Below, in pieces: positions 62,152-64,000 of a DNA stretch of 64,000 bases. The position numbers and the translations under genes were made by a program. Numbering within the stretch: position 1 is the stretch's first letter; every line of letters begins with the position of its first letter. The notes under the pieces were generated by a model. It was not told where the DNA came from, did no database searches, and was given only the letters and a program-made list of their open reading frames with translations. The DNA comes from an uncultured Clostridia bacterium (GTDB lineage: Bacteria > Bacillota > Clostridia > Oscillospirales > CAG-272). Location: NCBI GenBank assembly GCA_944391815.1, contig CALXUV010000020.1:1-64000 (forward strand), in the 5' to 3' direction.

Positions 62152-64000
62152 ATGGACATCATCCAGAAATTATCGGAAGAATTTAATCTCGACAAAGATA
62201 AACTCGAAAAAACAATAGCTCTTATAGACGAAGGTAATACAATCCCTTTCATAGCAAGATACCGTAAAGAGGTTACGGGTTCGATGAGTGATACGGTTCT
62301 GCGGGATCTTAGCGACAGACTTGTATATCTCAGAAACCTTGACAAAAGGCGCGAAGAGATCCGCACTTCAATAAGCGAACAGGGAAAACTGACCGACGAA
62401 ATCAGCGCCGCCATCGATAATGCGCAGATACTTACCGAACTTGAAGATATTTACCGTCCGTTTAAGCCGCACAGAAAAACAAGGGCTTCTGTCGCAAGAG
62501 AAAAAGGTCTCGAAAAGCTCGCAGAGCTTATTTTTGCACAGCAGGACAGCTATATTCCTTCAATCGAAGAGCAGGCACAGGATTTCGTTTCGGAAGAAAA
62601 GGAAGTCCTGACCGTCGAAGACGCAATTGCCGGAGCTAAGGACATTATAGCAGAGGATATTTCGGATAACGCCGATTACAGAAAAGAAATCAGAGCTTTG
62701 ACTTTCGAGCACGGCATACTGGTTTCCGAAAAAGCCAAGGACGAGGATTCTCCTTACAGCACATATTACGAATTTTCCGAAAAAGTAAAAACCATTCCCG
62801 GACACCGTGTGCTTGCTATTAACAGGGGCGAAAAGGAAGAATTCCTCAAAGTAAGACTTGACATTGCCGAAGATCTCATTCTGAATTATATTTTTGACAA
62901 GGTTATAACCAATGCTAAAAGTCCGGCTTACAAGTATGTTTCGTCTGCCGCAGTCGACAGCTATGAGCGTCTTATCGCTCCTTCAATTGAGCGTGAAATA
63001 AGGACTATGCTCTTTGACGAGGCAAGCGAGGGCGCAATCAGGGTTTTCTCCAAAAACCTCAAACAACTTCTTCTCCAGCCTCCGGTTAAGGGTAAGGTAG
63101 CTCTTGGTCTCGATCCCGGTTACCGTACCGGATGCAAACTCGCTGTCGTTGATCCAACAGGAAAGGTTCTTGACACCGGTGTTATATATCCCACAATAAA
63201 ATCTGACCGCAAATATGAAGAAGCCAAGGTAATCGTCAAAAAGCTTCTGACAAAATACAGCGTTGAAATTATAGCTATCGGAAACGGTACCGCTTCGAGG
63301 GAAAGCGAGCAGTTCATAGCCGAAGTGCTTAAGGAATCAGATTCCGGAGCAAAGTACAACATTGTAAGCGAGGCCGGTGCTTCGGTCTACTCCGCTTCTA
63401 AAAGAGGCGCCGAAGAATTTCCGGATTTTGACGTCACACAGAGAAGTGCTGTTTCAATTGCAAGACGTCTTCAGGACCCGCTTGCCGAGCTGGTAAAAAT
63501 CGAACCCAAGGCAATCGGAGTAGGTCAGTACCAGCACGATATGAAACCGGCAAGGCTTGACGAGGCGCTGACAGGTGTTGTAGAGGACTGCGTTAACTCC
63601 GTCGGTGTTGATGTAAACACCGCTTCAGACGCTCTTCTTTCTTATGTTGCCGGAATAAACGCCGCTGCTGCCAAAAACATTGTAAAATACCGCGAGGAAA
63701 ACGGCGAATTTTCTTCGCGCGCTCAGATAAAAAAAGTTCCGAGGATAGGCGATAAGGCGTACCAGCAGTGCGCCGGATTTCTGAGAATTCCCGGAGCAAA
63801 GGAAATTCTCGATAACACCGGAGTTCACCCGGAGTCGTATGAGCCTGCAAGAAAGCTTCTTTCAATTTTCGGATACACTGAAAAAGACATAGGTACCGGA
63901 AAACTTACAGAACTGCGTAAATCCATAAAAGATTACGGAAGCAAAAAGCTTTGCGATGAACTCGGCATAGGAAAGCCGACTCTTGACGACATTCTCGACG
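62152..64000 (+). CDS. tex: Tex-like transcription accessory protein, 5' part, cut by window edge
   Basis: 616 codons, still open at 64000. Marks of Tex: NTIPFIARYRKEVTGSMSDTVLR near 29-51, DIYRPFKPHRKTRASVAREKGL, the YqgF/RNase-H-like LGLDPGYRTGCKLAVVDPTGK and IGNGTASRESEQF, then SVGVDVNTASDALLSYVAGI and the helix-hairpin-helix EENGEFSSRAQIKKVPRIG. The C-terminal S1 domain lies outside. AAAGGA is seven bases before the ATG at 62152. Tex binds RNA and the transcription machinery. Confidence 0.96.
   Translation, partial: MDIIQKLSEEFNLDKDKLEKTIALIDEGNTIPFIARYRKEVTGSMSDTVLRDLSDRLVYLRNLDKRREEIRTSISEQGKLTDEISAAIDNAQILTELEDIYRPFKPHRKTRASVAREKGLEKLAELIFAQQDSYIPSIEEQAQDFVSEEKEVLTVEDAIAGAKDIIAEDISDNADYRKEIRALTFEHGILVSEKAKDEDSPYSTYYEFSEKVKTIPGHRVLAINRGEKEEFLKVRLDIAEDLILNYIFDKVITNAKSPAYKYVSSAAVDSYERLIAPSIEREIRTMLFDEASEGAIRVFSKNLKQLLLQPPVKGKVALGLDPGYRTGCKLAVVDPTGKVLDTGVIYPTIKSDRKYEEAKVIVKKLLTKYSVEIIAIGNGTASRESEQFIAEVLKESDSGAKYNIVSEAGASVYSASKRGAEEFPDFDVTQRSAVSIARRLQDPLAELVKIEPKAIGVGQYQHDMKPARLDEALTGVVEDCVNSVGVDVNTASDALLSYVAGINAAAAKNIVKYREENGEFSSRAQIKKVPRIGDKAYQQCAGFLRIPGAKEILDNTGVHPESYEPARKLLSIFGYTEKDIGTGKLTELRKSIKDYGSKKLCDELGIGKPTLDDILD

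Noticed and set aside
1-64000. tRNA or rRNA genes
   Set aside because: No GTTCGANTC T-arm with a matching acceptor stem was found in the gaps by eye; a tRNA search program would settle it.

Overview
The window looks like chromosome from an anaerobic, endospore-forming member of Bacillota, class Clostridia (probably near Oscillospirales; the order is a guess). The evidence is dipicolinate synthase subunits A and B (25167-26596), the spore-maturation pair yabP/yabQ next to hup and rqcP (35994-37675), an IspH-ribosomal protein S1 fusion (21596-23593), a CD1247-like acidic protein beside efp, and many promoters close to TTGACA-17-TATAAT. No rRNA, tRNA, CRISPR array or prophage was seen.

Layout. 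1-2800: the first codons of a REP-associated tyrosine transposase, efp with an acidic partner, and glyS. 3200-8400: a MoxR / DUF58 / DUF4129-like operon and an alpha-L-rhamnosidase. 8600-15000: an HD hydrolase, a shikimate kinase, small membrane proteins, and an acyl-AMP ligase with an acyl carrier protein and a NERD protein. 15000-16400: a decayed transcription unit facing an orphan promoter-terminator pair. 16400-23600: a PLP lyase, a flavoprotein, then cmk, plsC and ispH-rpsA. 24000-29100: lipid kinase, spoVF (dpaAB), a hydrolase pseudogene, a MATE exporter and a DUF4375-like protein. 29400-35800: aroF-tyrA behind a tyrosine attenuator, an ABC exporter, nnrD and gpsA. 36000-40000: hup, rqcP, yabP, yabQ, a fumarase alpha subunit and a second MATE exporter. 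40400-47200: a P-loop kinase-GNAT fusion, a heparinase-like protein, tmcAL, ackA and a YitT protein. 47300-54700: a uronate-glycan locus with a GH88 hydrolase, two more heparinase II/III-like proteins, a hexapeptide acetyltransferase and a UroD-family methyltransferase. 54800-64000: two MacB-type exporters, a FlaR-like kinase, a frameshifted RsuA-family gene and the 5' part of tex.

The clearest new regulatory find is upstream of aroF-tyrA (minus strand). A TTGACA-17-TATATT promoter is followed by a 17-codon leader peptide with five tyrosines, then a terminator hairpin ending just before the aroF ribosome site. This is the layout of ribosome-mediated attenuation by tyrosine. Other points of interest are a family of intergenic elements (a CTGAGT-like box 42-45 bases before a hairpin) that may relate to the transposase at the left edge, a 33-bp tandem repeat between plsC and ispH, a frameshift in the RsuA-like gene that an adjacent A7 slippery heptamer could correct, and putative sporulation-sigma promoters before dpaA and yabP.

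The three heparinase II/III-like proteins and the GH88 enzyme show no signal peptide, so they probably process imported acidic oligosaccharides in the cytoplasm. No transporter for such a substrate is visible here.
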